Positions 52,216-64,000 of a DNA stretch of 64,000 nt are shown in pieces; the first letter of the stretch is position 1; the number at the start of each line of letters is the position of its first letter. Both the position numbers and the translations under genes were made by a program. The stretch is from Athripsodes cinereus (lineage: Eukaryota; Arthropoda; Insecta; Trichoptera; Leptoceridae): the NCBI GenBank assembly GCA_947579605.1, contig OX388327.1:9845122-9909121 (forward strand), in the 5' to 3' direction. Below the pieces are notes generated by a model. That model made no database searches and was not told the DNA's origin. It saw nothing but the letters and a program-made list of their open reading frames with translations.

Positions 52216-53404
52216 CAACACTTTACAGCTTATTATCTAGGTAAGTAGTAGAGTATTCAAGACAATAATAATAAATGCTTACCAATCACACCCACCACTG
52301 CTATACACAAAATTTCCTCCATGATCCAGAAATAGTTAATGTTTTTTTTTTTAAATCCATTGATGTTCTCATGAAGACGACTAGTGGACGGTTATAAATT
52401 TTACATTTATATTGCTATGCTGAGTCTTCACTTTTGTTGACTAGAAATGGTGTTTTCATACATAAAAGATGCAACTTAAATTGTATAGATTCTGCAGTTG
52501 CAAGTTTCACGAGACTTCTACAACATCTGACTTGTCTCTCATGAGGATATTGTCAAAAAAAAATTTGTACATCGGATATAGACGCACCATCATTTTGAGT
52601 TGGTTGAGTTTTAAGATTCCCTAAATCACAAGGTCTAAGCACTTATTTAATATTAGGGCTCATGTAACCTGAAATTTCTTTTTTTGAATTGCCAAAAACT
52701 ATAACCAAATTTCCAAAAACTCTCCTGTGATACGCATGTATAAAGGGGCGATGAATTGGAAACAGACCATTTTCTTGTGGTTTCAAAAATATGCTTGTTC
52801 CCTGACTGACAGTGTCAATCACATAAAGTTGAAAAAGCTAAGAGGATAAAAGTCGAAATGTTGAACGATAAGAAGTGTTGAAAAAGGTATGAAAGAGACA
52901 CATGTATAAAATTTGATTCAAAAGAATGTAATGAATGATTCGAGTGTAGATGAGAGATGGAGTGTAATGAAACAAAGACATTCTAAACTTGCTGCACGGT
53001 ACATTTTTTCGGAATTTTTGTATTCCAACATTAATAATAACAATAATAATATTATGCTGTTTTCCTCCATATATTAAGATGATAATGGTCTCTTTCCTAC
53101 TTATACTGAAATATAGGACATCCTTTATACCTGTCGAGGGTGTTGCGTTCCTATCATAAAAATTGACATAAAACAACAATCAATCGATGTCCTTCAAGTA
53201 TTAGCAATATAAATTATATTGTCTTACAAACTTTCTCAACCAACGTCAGTTAAAAACTGGCTGAAATTGAAATTACACTGGCATCAAAATTTGATCGGCC
53301 GCAATACCGATGTTTTCTTTGAATTACTAATTTAGTGTATCTTTGTAATGAAACAATTATTTATTCATAACTGAAATAAAAAATAGAAAATCTTTTTCAA
53401 AATA
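52216..53404. other. Unassigned interval
   Basis: AT-rich DNA in the right arm region. No gene or clear repeat recognised; minus frame 53179-52838 has no motif. Confidence 0.35.
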
Positions 53405-53935
53405 CATTGGAACCCCGGTAGTCCAGCCTCTGTCTAATCCGACACCCCCTGTAATCCGACATGCTAATGTAGACAATGCATGATTGAGCAGCAGGGCTAC
53501 TCTTGACACAATCTAAATACGATCTTAATCTAGTCTTGATCTTGATCATACGACGCACGAAGGGACTATGGTCAAAAACACCGCGCTACCGCTACCGCGC
53601 GGTCGGTATTCGCGTATTTTTGGCCAAAAGTCACTTCGCGCATCGTATAATTAAGATTAAGATCGTGTTTAAATTTTGTCAAGAGTAACCCTAAAAAATA
53701 AGGTTACAACTTGCACGCGCCAGTATTGTGCTACAATGAAGTATGATTTTTACTTCAGAGTATAACATATATAATCGTATCATTGGATATGTAATTTGTC
53801 GGATTACAAGATAGATACTTGTTTGTAAAAAAAATCCGGACTATATGGGGTCTAAGGCAGTACTCTATAATCCTACAAATTCAATAGTTCGTCACTGCCC
53901 TGCAAAACGTTTGTCGGATTACCGAGGGTCCACTG
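53405..53935. mobile_element. Tigger/pogo-type MITE with nested MITE
   Basis: Ends CATTGGAACCCCGGTAGTCC and, inverted, CAGTGGACCCTCGGTAATCC, flanked by TA. Repeated GTCGGATTAC blocks inside. It is split by the palindromic MITE copy at 53492-53692. Confidence 0.72.
53492..53692. mobile_element. Palindromic MITE, copy 4
   Basis: CAGGGCTACTCTTGACACAA and AAGAGTAACCCT ends, with a long inverted interior. Same family as 10343-10509. Confidence 0.75.
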
Positions 53936-54454
53936 TACGATATTTATCGCTTAAGTCACGTATTTTTTTTTTATTTCTAACAGTTCCAAAGAATACAATA
54001 ACGTATCTGTGTACTTAGTAATTAATAAAAGTAAATATAAATTATAATGAGATAAAACTTATTATTATCAAACATAAGTAGGCATTTCTTCAGAGAAAAA
54101 ATATAAGCACCTACCGAATATAAACAATGTACTTGGTACATGATAAAATTCATGAAACCAAATTAAAATAATTCACTTATTTATTTATTTATTTCATCTC
54201 ATAAACGGCAGAGCCTTTAACAATATAGATCAACAGACATCAGTTCAAAAATTACAGATAAAATAGACATAAACAAAATAAAATAAATATATCAATGATA
54301 AACACAAACAGTAATAGGTAAAAACTTACTTCAACAAAAAACACTGCAATTTTCTAACATCTGTTGTAACCAATACAATCATTTAACAAAGTGCAACCAT
54401 TCAGTTGGCGCCGTTAAACATACCATTCAATAAAAATATAGATTATTACTACAT

Positions 54455-54760
54455 TAAGGGTTGTACCCTCCCTTACCCGTGGATGTTTCAGGAATGGTAG
54501 TTCTTATGTCATCCACACTCATCGGGCAAAATCTTTATTTATATGAGAGGCCTCAGAGATTGCCTGAAGGGCTCCCCCCGACAAAACCTCCCCAATCCTT
54601 GGGGTTTTCACAATATGTCTTAAAACTTAAACGATACATTCTTACATTTCAATTTGCTAGAGGTTTTACAATGTTTCTTAAAACTAAGACGACACATTCT
54701 TACATTCTAACTTACAGTTATGTATTACTACGTACTAAGACTGTCAACACTGTAATTTAG
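54455..54760 (+). repeat. Dispersed repeat
   Basis: CCCTCCCTTACCC, GTCATCCACACTC and AAGGGCTCCCCCCGACAAAA blocks shared with 48610-48760 and 51975-52215. Confidence 0.5.
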
Positions 54761-54949
54761 ATTATTACTGTATATATTATTTACCTTACATCGGATTCAT
54801 AATATTTTCTGCATATCCGAGCGCATCCAGCTACCTTCGCATAAGAAATGTCTCCGCGCTAAGTAGTCCCATAATAAATTACAGGAATCTACAACACGCC
54901 GTACACAATACATACAGTAGAGGTTGGCTGATGCGGAACAAATTCAGTT

Positions 54950-55085
54950 TGCTTTAACGTTTTTATTCCCACAAGTGGAGTGGTCAGCGGACTAACTGCG
55001 CGAAATGAAATTGCAATTTTCCGTCTCCATGTCAAAAAAAAAATTAAGCAATCCAGAATGGCGTACCTCATCGCCGAATCACAGA
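54950..55085 (+). repeat. (CTA)n-type dispersed repeat, diverged
   Basis: CCCACAAGTGGAGTGGTCAG and GGCGTACCTCATCGCCGAAT blocks. Confidence 0.5.
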
Positions 55086-55319
55086 AGGTTAATCCTTAAA
55101 TGCATTGTGATGAAAAATTTCCATCATAATATCCATTTCTATCAATATTTTCGTATAATTATTTATTATTAATGGCAATTGTATATTTTTTTTAATCTGT
55201 TAATTATTTGAAGAGTTAATATATGGATTCAAGTAAAAATAAAAACTATATCAGCCTTTTTGTCTATGATTTGTGTCAGTAGCAATATTGTCATAGCGCA
55301 GGTTTCACGTTTATGATAT

Positions 55320-55506
55320 TTTGCTAAATTTTACTGTTGAATTTCTCAACCATCTCTCATCTATTTCAAGGAGAAAAATAAAAAAATTATAATTGTTTGT
55401 ATAATTTCATACACATACAATTCCATATTACTTCGAAAAAAAATTCTAGCTGACAGACCATACCCGATGATGAACAAAAAATGTACTTTTTTGTGTCATT
55501 GATTTT
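55320..55506 (+). repeat. 187-base direct repeat, copy 1
   Basis: Essentially identical to 56231-56417 at a constant offset of 911 bases. The two copies flank the astacin pseudogene. Confidence 0.88.
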
Positions 55507-55547
55507 TTTTAACAAGAGTAGAACCAACATTTGTTTTTAAATTTCAG

Positions 55548-55944
55548 CTTTCATCGAATATTTAATGCTGATAGCAACTGTCTTTGATTTCCATGTATCG
55601 ACATACATTAGATTCGTTCCAAGGACTATCCAGACAGATTGGTTATCACGAGTGACAACACAGGATGCTGGTCTAGTGTTGGTCGCATCGGTAATACATT
55701 TTTAACATTCTTATATTCTACGAACATATTCCATACATTTGAACATGCAATCCTCATCCTCTATTATTCTCTTTTTTAATCACAGGAGGTCCTCAACAGC
55801 TGAACTTACAGACACCGGGATGCACCACTTTACATACACAACATTATTTTCGTGTTGTAGCAATCTGGTTCTGTTATTGGACAAAGAGATGGTTTCAGTC
55901 AGAGGGATATCCTGAAGATCAAAGCTATGTACAAATGCCCATAA
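55548..55944 (+). pseudogene. Astacin pseudogene (member D), catalytic exons deleted
   Basis: 55548-55690 matches exon 3 of gene A but is 4 bases short, shifting the frame after the codon for Asp; the first conserved Cys (TCIRF in gene A) is Tyr. From 55786 an exon-4-like block runs to about 55829 (GGPQQLNLQTPGCTT), then jumps to the last part of intron 5 and the last exon at 55861-55944, which encodes IGQRDGFSQRDILK and ends YKCP plus stop. The deletion removes HExxHxxGxxHE and the Met-turn. Exons 1 and 2 were not found upstream. Downstream DNA matches the 3' flank of gene A. Confidence 0.88.
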
Positions 55945-56230
55945 AAGGCACAAGAAAATTGGATTTCTTGACAAGCTTGTCAACGTATCTGACAATACAT
56001 TTGAGTTTTCTTATTTTAATGACTCAATGGATTAATGGCTAATTTGTTAAATGTCTAAAGGAAATACGAATTCATGTTAATAGGAAATACTAATATTTTA
56101 TTGTTATTACTTAATAATCTATAAGAGACAACCTGGAAATGGCACAATTTCATCAACATCATAAATGATCGGATGACTGTAAAGTGGCGTTAGTACAAAT
56201 CATCCATATCTGATCACATATTATAACAAT

Positions 56231-56417
56231 TTTGCTAAATTTTACTGTTGAATTTCTCAACCATCTCTCATCTATTTCAAGGAGAAAAATAAAAAAATTA
56301 TAATTGTTTGTATAATTTCATACACATACAATTCCATATTACTTCGAAAAAAAATTCTAGCTGACAGACCATACCCGATGATGAACAAAAAATGTACTTT
56401 TTTGTGTCATTGATTTT
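56231..56417 (+). repeat. 187-base direct repeat, copy 2
   Basis: Copy of 55320-55506. It interrupts the flank homologous to 6.2-6.4 kb, where gene A has no such insert. Confidence 0.88.
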
Positions 56418-57189
56418 GATTTTTTCATCATGCGACAGATAATGATATTTGTAACTCAGGCTTTATTGTGGATGTGTGGGTCTCAAGATGGGATCTGCTA
56501 CGTCAGCCGGGTCCCCCGCCTACTGACGTGGTAAGATCGGAGATGCCAACACTGGCATAGTGGTATTAAACTAGAGAGAATTCAAATATTAATAAATCGT
56601 CACCTAAACGGATAAATAGGAGTCCTTGGACTCCTGCAATATCCGAGAAATAAAATTATTTCAACATATTATTGCTGATCCTCAATTCAAATAAAGAGCT
56701 AATTATTTAACTGCAATATTTCCTATTCCATAAATATGCCTTTCTGTATTTTGTAATTGTTGTAATTTTATTAATTACTTGTTTATATTACATATATATA
56801 AATATATTCTTGCATTACATTTTTGTTGCTTTTGTTTTACACTAGACGTAGACACTATACCACATTGGGATTTTAAAAACTCCCTATAATGACTACTCCC
56901 GAATAAGTTGGCTTACTTGCTCGTAACAATAATCTTATAAATAAAACTGGATTGACCATGTATGTCACTCCATAACTTGAGAACAGCTGAACCAACTTGG
57001 CTAATTGTTTTTTTGTTATGTTCATAATTATCAGGAGTCTGTTTATATAAAAGAAAATTTTTGGAAAATCGAACGGAATAGTCGGAAATTTGGATTGTAT
57101 TTTTGTATGAAAATGCCGTTTGTATGATAGTTCCTCTGTCACACGAACTATATGGATAATTATACAAAATCAACGATGAAGTTTTTTCA

Positions 57190-57500
57190 TAGATTGGCCA
57201 CCAGATATTGATATAAACAATATTCGGTACAAATATCCGGTACATTGCAGAAAAAAGGTACTGTGAGAAAATATTCTTTAAGAAAACCGGGGAGTTTTTG
57301 TTTTATTTCAAATTCCTATACTATTTTGTTAATTCGGCGACGGGGGGGGGGGGTGGAAATTTAAATGCGTAATATTTTTTATAGAAAAAGGTACTGTGAG
57401 AAAATACTCTGTAAGAAAACCGAGGAGTTTTTGAATTGTTTCAAATTCCTATACCATTTCGAAAATTTTGCGACGGGGGGAGGGTAGAAATACAGGGAGT
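57190..57500. mobile_element. hAT MITE remnants, partial tandem
   Basis: Two successive blocks with GGTACTGTGAGAAAATA, CCGAGGAGTTTTTGA and a CGACGGGGGG tract match the interior of 8526-8865. The termini are lost. Confidence 0.6.
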
Positions 57501-57835
57501 CGAGAAAAAATGTTTAGGAACCTCGGGAGTTTGTAAAGAGATTAAAAATAATATTAATCACTCATTGATTGTCAGGCGGTACAAAGTTCGCTGGGTCAAC
57601 TAGTAAGTAATAAAGTCCGAAGCAACGAATTAAGAAACCTTGAAATACACTGTTAATTTAATTAAAGAACTTAAAAAACATAATATGCACCTAATTGAAT
57701 CGTTTTATTTTCACTGAATCAATAATAATGATAACTAATTCTACTACACTATCATCAGTCTTGAGATTTGAGTATGACGGGTTTAAACCGTAAGATGAAG
57801 ATATTGACACTATGCACAATAATATAACACTTAAT

Positions 57836-58165
57836 TTAGCTTAATGCAGTCATAGTCTTATATGGAAATTTAGATATAATGGGTTGCAATCCATTGGATT
57901 GGTCTGCAACGAGTTTGGATTTTCTTCTCCATTCTTCCCTATTCTCACCCAGTCTCTTCAGCTCTACGTATGAGCCAAAGTTCAATTGGTCCATATAAGC
58001 ATCTCTTGGTCGGCCTCTGCCATTTTTGCCTTCGGTCCTACCTTCCACGATGGCTATGGGCAGTCCTGGGTGCCTGATGTTGTGACCAGTTCGGTAAGCT
58101 CGTTGTTGGATGATTATTTTAAGGAGTTGTCTTTTTTCGCCTACCCTGGTTAACACTTCTTCGTT
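57836..58165 (-). pseudogene. Non-LTR RT C-terminal fragment
   Basis: The minus frame encodes YRTGHNIRHPGLP and IVEGRTEGKNGRGRPRDAYM, the post-RT tail. 5' truncated; absent from the left arm. Confidence 0.75.
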
Positions 58166-58591
58166 TTCGACATGTTCCTACCAATGAATATTCAGCATGC
58201 GTCTATAGCATCACATCTCAAAGTCACCACATCTCAAAGATATACCTATGTCATAGATACACGAGTACCTAGTACAACTGAATGATTAGGGCACGGGAAG
58301 GAACTATTTAAGATAAATCAATCATAATTATTATCTGATAGGAGAATCAAAAAGGATTTAAATTTGTTATTCAGATTTTGATAGCCCTGATTTACTAGAG
58401 GTATTCCTATACCCTATAGGGTGCCTGGGCGATTAACTAGAGGTAGGGAACTATTTTATTGTGACAATCACACTACAAATTATATTAGAAATACAATTAC
58501 CTCGTTTGCATCACTTGGGAAACTAATATCTGAATACATCGGATTTTTTCAGCACGAGTAGGTACTTTGGTTTTTTAAGTAACATCTCAAA

Positions 58592-58767
58592 GAAGTAGCC
58601 CGGAGGTAAAGTCTCGGCCTCATGAACAAGTGGTCCGTGGTTCGATCCCATGTGCTGGCAGACTCCCTTTTCACGACACAAGATTTGGCTTACTGTGAAA
58701 GGTGTATAAGGTTGTATTTGGGTTTATAACAAACCCAGATATATCTTCATTTTTTTAATAAAAAAAG
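58592..58767 (+). mobile_element. tRNA-derived SINE, family 1
   Basis: TAGCCCGGAGGTAAAGTCTC, GGTTCGATCCC and the conserved tail GGGTTTATAACAAACCCAG. Confidence 0.8.
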
Positions 58768-59889
58768 GGAACCCTTTGAAAAACACTTGTTCTAAAATTC
58801 GTTAAAACTCATATTAAATTGTAATGTACATATTTCAATAAATTATACTCTGAGTTGGAATCGCTATTTTTGACAACGTTATTGGAATCGGGGGTTAGAA
58901 ATAACCCCTACAGAGTTGTTATTAATTCTTCGTTTAATCCATTACTAAGCAACTTAAAAAATGACAACCTAAAACATAACTCCTAAGGCATCGATTAAAA
59001 CCATATATCTACTTAGGTGTACCTAATCCATAACGTTACTTTAACTTTTCTTCCTTGCCTATTCTGTAAGGAAAACGGCGTCATAAATAATCAAGTACGT
59101 AGATTTTCTTTAATTGCGTCAGTGTAAACAGACTCCACAGTACAGAGTGTTTGGCAGAGCGTTAAACAAACTGATTTATAGAAGGGATCGCTTGGAATAT
59201 TTTTGGCGAGGAGATATCATGATGGGATGGATCAGATCCAAATTAATTTTACTATTTCCACAGATGTATACTAATTCAAAAAAATCTTATGGACTCCGAG
59301 AGCCATTTTCAAATGGTCGCCTATACAGGGTGTCAAACCCCCTTTATATCTTACTTATTAATGTACCTAAATGAAAACATGGTTGTAAATCTTTTTGATT
59401 ATATTGTGTCATCAAATACAAGGTTTGAAATTTAGGTACCTACTTAATTAAAATCGTACATTTCTTAGAATTTTTTATCCGAATGCAACTACTTAATGCA
59501 AACAAACAACTAATTGAATATTTTTGTTGCGATGTAAAGAGAGAATAAAATATATATTTTAGCAGGTATATCAGAAGGGGAAAACCTCGATCATCGGCCT
59601 TCTTCAAAATGTACATTTTTATTTAAAATTATTTCATGTATGATATCATTTTGTGTATGCCATACCAATTAAATAGAAAACAATACATCTTTTGTATTTT
59701 AAATCACAATAGATATACATTAACTATAAACCTAGTTTAAAGCATCATTAAACAACATTCATAATATTAAAGAAAAATTATGACAGATCCCGAATAATAG
59801 CTTTGTGGATAATAATAATAATAAAACTTTATCGACAGTACATAATAACATATTGTACAAACACATATAATAAATAAAAACAATGTTCT

Positions 59890-60330
59890 GAGATATCTAT
59901 TCTGAAATGTGGTCAAACTTCCCCAAGTTAAAGATGTATCTGATACATACGTTCTGAAGACGTTCCAATTTATAAAGAAGTTCAGATGTGAGATCTAAAT
60001 AGCATACGTCGGCGTAGTCCATTATTGGATGAACAAGTGATTGAATCAACAGAGACTTTGTATCAATGGAGAGGAAATTTTGAAATCTTAAAGAGAATGA
60101 AGAGTTGCAAAAATCTTTCGACAGACCACACTGACCTACTTCTACCAAGACAGCTTGTTATCAATGTACATATACTCCTAGATCCTTGACAAAGTTGACA
60201 AAAGCAATGGAAGTGTTATTTAACAATAACATGGGTGTAGAGGATATATCAACATGAGAAATGAGTTTAGGACTACCCAAAACTATTGCCTGTGATTTCG
60301 AAGGATTGACAAGCAACCATTCTGCTCACA
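59890..60330 (-). pseudogene. Jockey-type RT palm/thumb fragment
   Basis: Minus translation gives WLLVNPSKSQAIVLGSPKL, then VNFVKDLGVYV and SLVHPIMDYADVCYLDLTS. These match the RT region after the catalytic YADD of Jockey-clade elements. The catalytic motif itself is outside. Confidence 0.75.
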
Positions 60331-60841
60331 CCAACGTCCGACTCTACACAAATCCAAATTCATTGAGTTGATCGCAGATACGTGTCATCTAGTATCTAAT
60401 CCCGCCAGATCCAGAAAGGTGAAATTTTCAAAAATTGTTTTTTTTTTCCAATACTAGTCAAATTGGTAATTTTCTGTTAATAAAATAAAATAAAATGAGT
60501 ACTATCCAAATATTCAATACCTGATATTAATTTGTTATTGGTTCAGGGAATATAAAACAGTTCTTAAAAAAAATGGATGTAGCGTATATTGATACTGACT
60601 TATGGATTTGACTGTTTTTGAGACTCACTGTGATGGATATGGCGGATATTGTTATTACAGTCACCACAATCTCTATGGTTTTACAGGATGTTCCAAAAAA
60701 AAGATGCAAATATAATTTTATTAAATGATCAAAATACAAGAAATAAAAAAACAGAGTTAAATAAATTTATTAGATATTCAAAAAAGTGACACAAAAACAA
60801 AGATAATTTTATGTAAATCTTTTATTTTGCAATATACAAAA

Positions 60842-61951
60842 TTATATAAAATTCTCATTTTCTTCCAATGGTACACATTGCAGATCTTGATGTTCTTCAA
60901 AATAGTCATTGGTTTCTTCAATATTTTTGTAGTATTTCAAAATATCCAAGGTTCTCCAATCTTCACCATAATGTTTAGTCAGTAAATTAGTGACATCTTT
61001 AATTTTATTTAGGTTTACTTTATTACCTTTTCGTAATATTGCGGGAGTGATTTCTGAGCAAGTTTTTCCTTTTTTAGTTACGTATTTGAGTTGATTAAAC
61101 TCGTGCCTATAATTTTCTTCTCCTTGCACAGTGACATTCTGTCGTCCCTTGTTAACTATAAAACGTTTCGACGGATTGAATTTGAAATGCCAATTTCCCG
61201 GGGGTTTGATAATTTGAGTGATTTCATTCTTGCAGTTGTAAACTTCGACATCTTCGCCTAGATGATAAACGGTCGCGTGTTTTTTGAATACATCAACGTA
61301 ATCCATTGGATTACATATAATTGATAATTTTTTAATTTCTCGTTCATTCTGTGCAAATATTCTGTCCGGTGGTAAAAAACTGTGACCGACCATAGGAAAA
61401 ACTATTTCAACTATTTTCAGTTGAGGCGGCGAATGAGAAAATAACCATTTGGCGCACACACCTATAAAAGTGGTGTTTTTGTTCTGACCTCCGCAGCCGT
61501 CAGCAAAAAGTTTCAATTTCGGTATATTCTCTGGAATATCTAAAGAAGTTAATTTATGAAACACCGCGCTTGCGATTTCATTTGATGATTTCGGATGCTC
61601 ATTTTCGCACCAGTAGTAGGTAAATACATTTTGAGTACACAAAGTTGACTGAGAAGTACCTAAAACAATAGTGAAATTATACATGTTAAATTGCCGACTG
61701 AAATAAGCCGCTTGGTCTGGCAATTTTGGAAGGGCGCAATTTTTTTGGCAGGCGAAGGATAAAGATATGGTATCATCAGATTCTTCCTTCAGAAGATTAT
61801 AAAAGGCCTTGGCTTTTAATTTATGTATATGTTTCTCCGTTTGAAACTGCTGTTTAGCCTGGGTAGTGGAAGCAGTTTCGATTTTTCTTGTTAATTCAGT
61901 GCAACGTGAACATGTATCTTTCAGAGGTGAACTGAAACCAACATTGTACAT
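60842..61951 (-). CDS. Second Sola-like transposase-family protein, intact C-terminal 369 aa
   Basis: An uninterrupted frame with the same block order as the intron 2 element of gene C: DTCSRC (zinc-like), a SFACQKNCALP block, YNFTIV, FADGCGGQNKN and GHSFLPPDR. It is clearly diverged from that copy, so a separate family branch. The N-terminal part continues upstream in broken frames to about 62460. The predicted role is an RNase H-fold transposase or its domesticated derivative. No TIRs were found for it. Confidence is high for family kinship with 32559-34509 and moderate for the transposase function. Confidence 0.68.
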   Translation of the reverse strand: MYNVGFSSPLKDTCSRCTELTRKIETASTTQAKQQFQTEKHIHKLKAKAFYNLLKEESDDTISLSFACQKNCALPKLPDQAAYFSRQFNMYNFTIVLGTSQSTLCTQNVFTYYWCENEHPKSSNEIASAVFHKLTSLDIPENIPKLKLFADGCGGQNKNTTFIGVCAKWLFSHSPPQLKIVEIVFPMVGHSFLPPDRIFAQNEREIKKLSIICNPMDYVDVFKKHATVYHLGEDVEVYNCKNEITQIIKPPGNWHFKFNPSKRFIVNKGRQNVTVQGEENYRHEFNQLKYVTKKGKTCSEITPAILRKGNKVNLNKIKDVTNLLTKHYGEDWRTLDILKYYKNIEETNDYFEEHQDLQCVPLEENENFI

Positions 61952-62460
61952 ATTTCGTATTAAATAAATGCCTGAAATAGGACTGTTTCACAGACAAGTT
62001 GGGTGTAGTTTGGACTTTCTCTTGATATAACATCCAAAGTTTTTAAATGTTTGTTTCTGGCGGTAAATATAATCTAACTGCCGATTTGGCTCTACAACAG
62101 TGTGGTTCTACTGCTTCCAAAGATTCGATAAAGTTTTGAAAACTTGTTTGCTTTTCTCCGTAAAGTGTTATTTTACGGTTGCCACCGCGATTTTCTTTGG
62201 CAATACTGCCTCCATCTTTGAAAGATCTTTGAACAACTCCCGTAACTCAATCTTTCCTAGTCGCTAATATACCTAGAAATGTCTTTTTGCACACTCTGAT
62301 GTTTCTGTGAGGCTTTTGTATAGCTACGTAGTATTTGACGCTAATGTTTTTTGGTCCTCTACTTTGATTTACTAGCCTTGTTCTAACACATTTGTTAAAA
62401 CGACAATGTTGTAGTATGAAGTTGTCTTGGTCTATTTTGTTATTCAAGCTCTAAAACCTG
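61952..62460 (-). pseudogene. Broken N-terminal part of the second Sola-like transposase
   Basis: Minus frames encode YYVAIQKPHRNIRVCKKTFL, then after a frameshift an ENRGGNRKITLYGEKQ block and ESLEAVEPHCCRAKSA, then an in-frame TAA and a second shift before the intact part. The order matches the N-terminal half of 32559-33841. Confidence 0.65.
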
Positions 62461-62721
62461 TGATGCATACGAGCAATGTCTTGCATTTTAAGTGTAGAGC
62501 AAGCAAACGTTGTTTTTTTTGTGATTGCATTTGGGTGTAATTGGAAAGTGGTTCGAAGAATATCTGGAAAGTTTTGAAAAATCATTTCATTAAAACCCAT
62601 GTATTAGTAGAATTGTATTCCTATTGTTATTAATGTGTATCTGATGAGTGTGTATTACATTTTTTTATTTCTATTTGTGATTTTATTAGTGCAATTTTTA
62701 TGTATTATTGTATTACATTAG

Positions 62722-63415
62722 GGCCAATTCTGAATCTTAATGAACTAACTAACTAAAAAGTTGATTAATATTAGTTATTATGTAGTATTCAGCATTAGTT
62801 ATGAACTATAAACAACTATAAACTCGAGAACCACCAAGTGCAAACGGTAATATCTATGGGACAAACTAATATTAGTCAGTGATGCCGCAATACAAAATGT
62901 TTTTCACGTTCTGATTTACACTTCTGGCAACAATTTAATAGTTGTCGCGCGTGAAAATTGTGAAATGTCAGATTTGCCGATATATTTTGGCGTTTGTATT
63001 TGCGTCGGTGGTGGTGTAATTTTACAACTTATACATGCTAATAGTTGCGAGGGCCCTAAAAATATAAATTTTTACTTTTAATTGAAAAAAACAACTTAAC
63101 ACTTCCAAAATATAGCAATATTCTGCGGTAAAATGACAGCAACTAATAATATTCGCACATTAAAAGTCGCGAATAAAATTCTGCCAAATCCAACTTATTT
63201 TAGTCGTCGGCTGTCAACTAAAATTTCATTCTGAATACGAAATCCATAGATTCTCGAAATTTATAGTTGTACTAAGGTGTCAAAATGAACTAATGAACTA
63301 AATTAGTACGGAAAACTGTGAATACGAATTAGAACTAATTATCATGACTCAACTAAGTTCACACTTAGTTGACTTAGTTAGTGCAACTAAACTATTTTAT
63401 GATTCAGAATTGGCC
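62722..63415. mobile_element. TIR element with GGCCAATTCTGAATC ends
   Basis: Inverted ends at 62722-62736 and 63401-63415, each followed by repeated ACTAACTAA or GTTAGTTAG-like motifs. No transposase. TSD unclear. Confidence 0.65.
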
Positions 63416-64000
63416 ATATTGTGTGTTTTTTTTTATGTTAAAAGAACATCGTTGCGTTGAATTTGAAAATAAATACATAACTGGACTAAACAAATCAATT
63501 CTTAAAAAGCAAAATGAAGTTTCTCTACAAATAATTGTCAAATTCAGACCAAAAACGGAGCTTCCGGGTAAATAAAAACTAACATACACATTAATGCAGG
63601 ATTGTAAAAACCCATCTTGTACTTTTAGATGATTGTAAAAACCCACCTTATCCCTAAATTTTAAAAACTAGTAAAAATTTTCTATTATTTACGCAATTTT
63701 CTTTGTTAACAAATCATATTAATAATCCTATTTTTAAACACAAATAATTATAAAAAAAGATTCACCCGAATTCTTTATAATCAAACATTCGCATATTTTC
63801 GACGTCAGATAGTAAAAACATACAAAGCGGACATTTTTTTTTCAAACAACCTGTATAGCAAAATACAATGAAACTTTATTCACAGTTGTCCTCGTTGTTT
63901 GATCACTTTCCAGTTCTTTTTATTCACACCTCGCTTCCTTGCATGTTCAGAAGCAACGGGTTCATTTTTTTTTGTTAGATCCGACATAATTTATTTAATA
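63416..64000. other. Window end, nothing assigned
   Basis: A 64-residue plus frame near 63381-63575 has no recognisable motif. Otherwise AT-rich sequence. Confidence 0.35.

Larger units (their letters stand above)
48780..59775. repeat. Right arm of the interrupted inverted segmental duplication
   Basis: Counterpart of 10530-17725 in reverse order and orientation, with anchors listed there. It additionally contains the astacin pseudogene at 55548-55944 between the blocks matching 14.4 and 14.54 kb. Confidence 0.72.

Overview
The window looks like nuclear DNA of an insect, probably a lepidopteran. It is AT-rich, with short exons, GT-AG introns, TATA plus TCAGT-type core promoters, and a very heavy load of transposable elements: LTR and non-LTR retrotransposons, tRNA-derived SINEs, Helitron-like elements, and hAT, mariner/Tigger, piggyBac-like and Sola-like DNA elements. 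No bacterial-style operons, rRNA genes, CRISPR arrays or genuine tRNA genes were seen. The order assignment is inference from gene family and repeat style.

The host genes are a small cluster of secreted astacin (M12A) zinc metalloproteases. Gene A (9822 to 7328, minus), gene B (22885 to 26677, plus) and gene C (29808 to 42357, plus) can each be assembled as six exons with identical intron phases. The last four introns cut at homologous sites, and exons 3, 4 and 5 are exactly 147, 156 and 134 bases in all three. Each encodes a signal peptide, a propeptide with an aspartate-switch motif, the zinc motif HExxHxxGxxHE, a Met-turn and four conserved cysteines (279, 278 and 279 residues). Gene C has His in place of the usual Met-turn Tyr. 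A fourth member (55548 to 55944) is a pseudogene that has lost its catalytic exons.

Layout: 0-3 kb, a terminal-inverted-repeat (TIR) element and unassigned DNA; 3.0-5.9 kb, a gypsy-type LTR element whose open frame lacks reverse transcriptase; 6-10 kb, gene A; 10.5-17.7 kb, a mosaic arm that is repeated inverted at 48.8-59.8 kb; 18-22.8 kb, MITEs and decayed non-LTR pieces; 22.9-26.7 kb, gene B; 27-29.5 kb, MITEs and SINEs; 29.8-42.4 kb, gene C, whose introns hold a 2.9 kb Sola-like transposon, a 1.0 kb TIR element and an antisense YqaJ-type nuclease fragment; 44.2-48.6 kb, a non-coding LTR element with apparently identical LTRs; 48.8-59.8 kb, the right arm with the astacin pseudogene; 59.9-64 kb, non-LTR fragments, a second diverged Sola-like transposase and another TIR element.

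The genes form one functional set of related secreted proteases, presumably for digestion, hatching or matrix processing. They are shaped by inverted duplication and intron invasion. The points most worth following up are the altered Met-turn of gene C, the Sola-like element with clean ends, TSD and an identifiable pre-insertion SINE, and the two LTR elements that look recent although they lack reverse transcriptase. All similarity statements come from reading the sequence by eye, not from alignment software.
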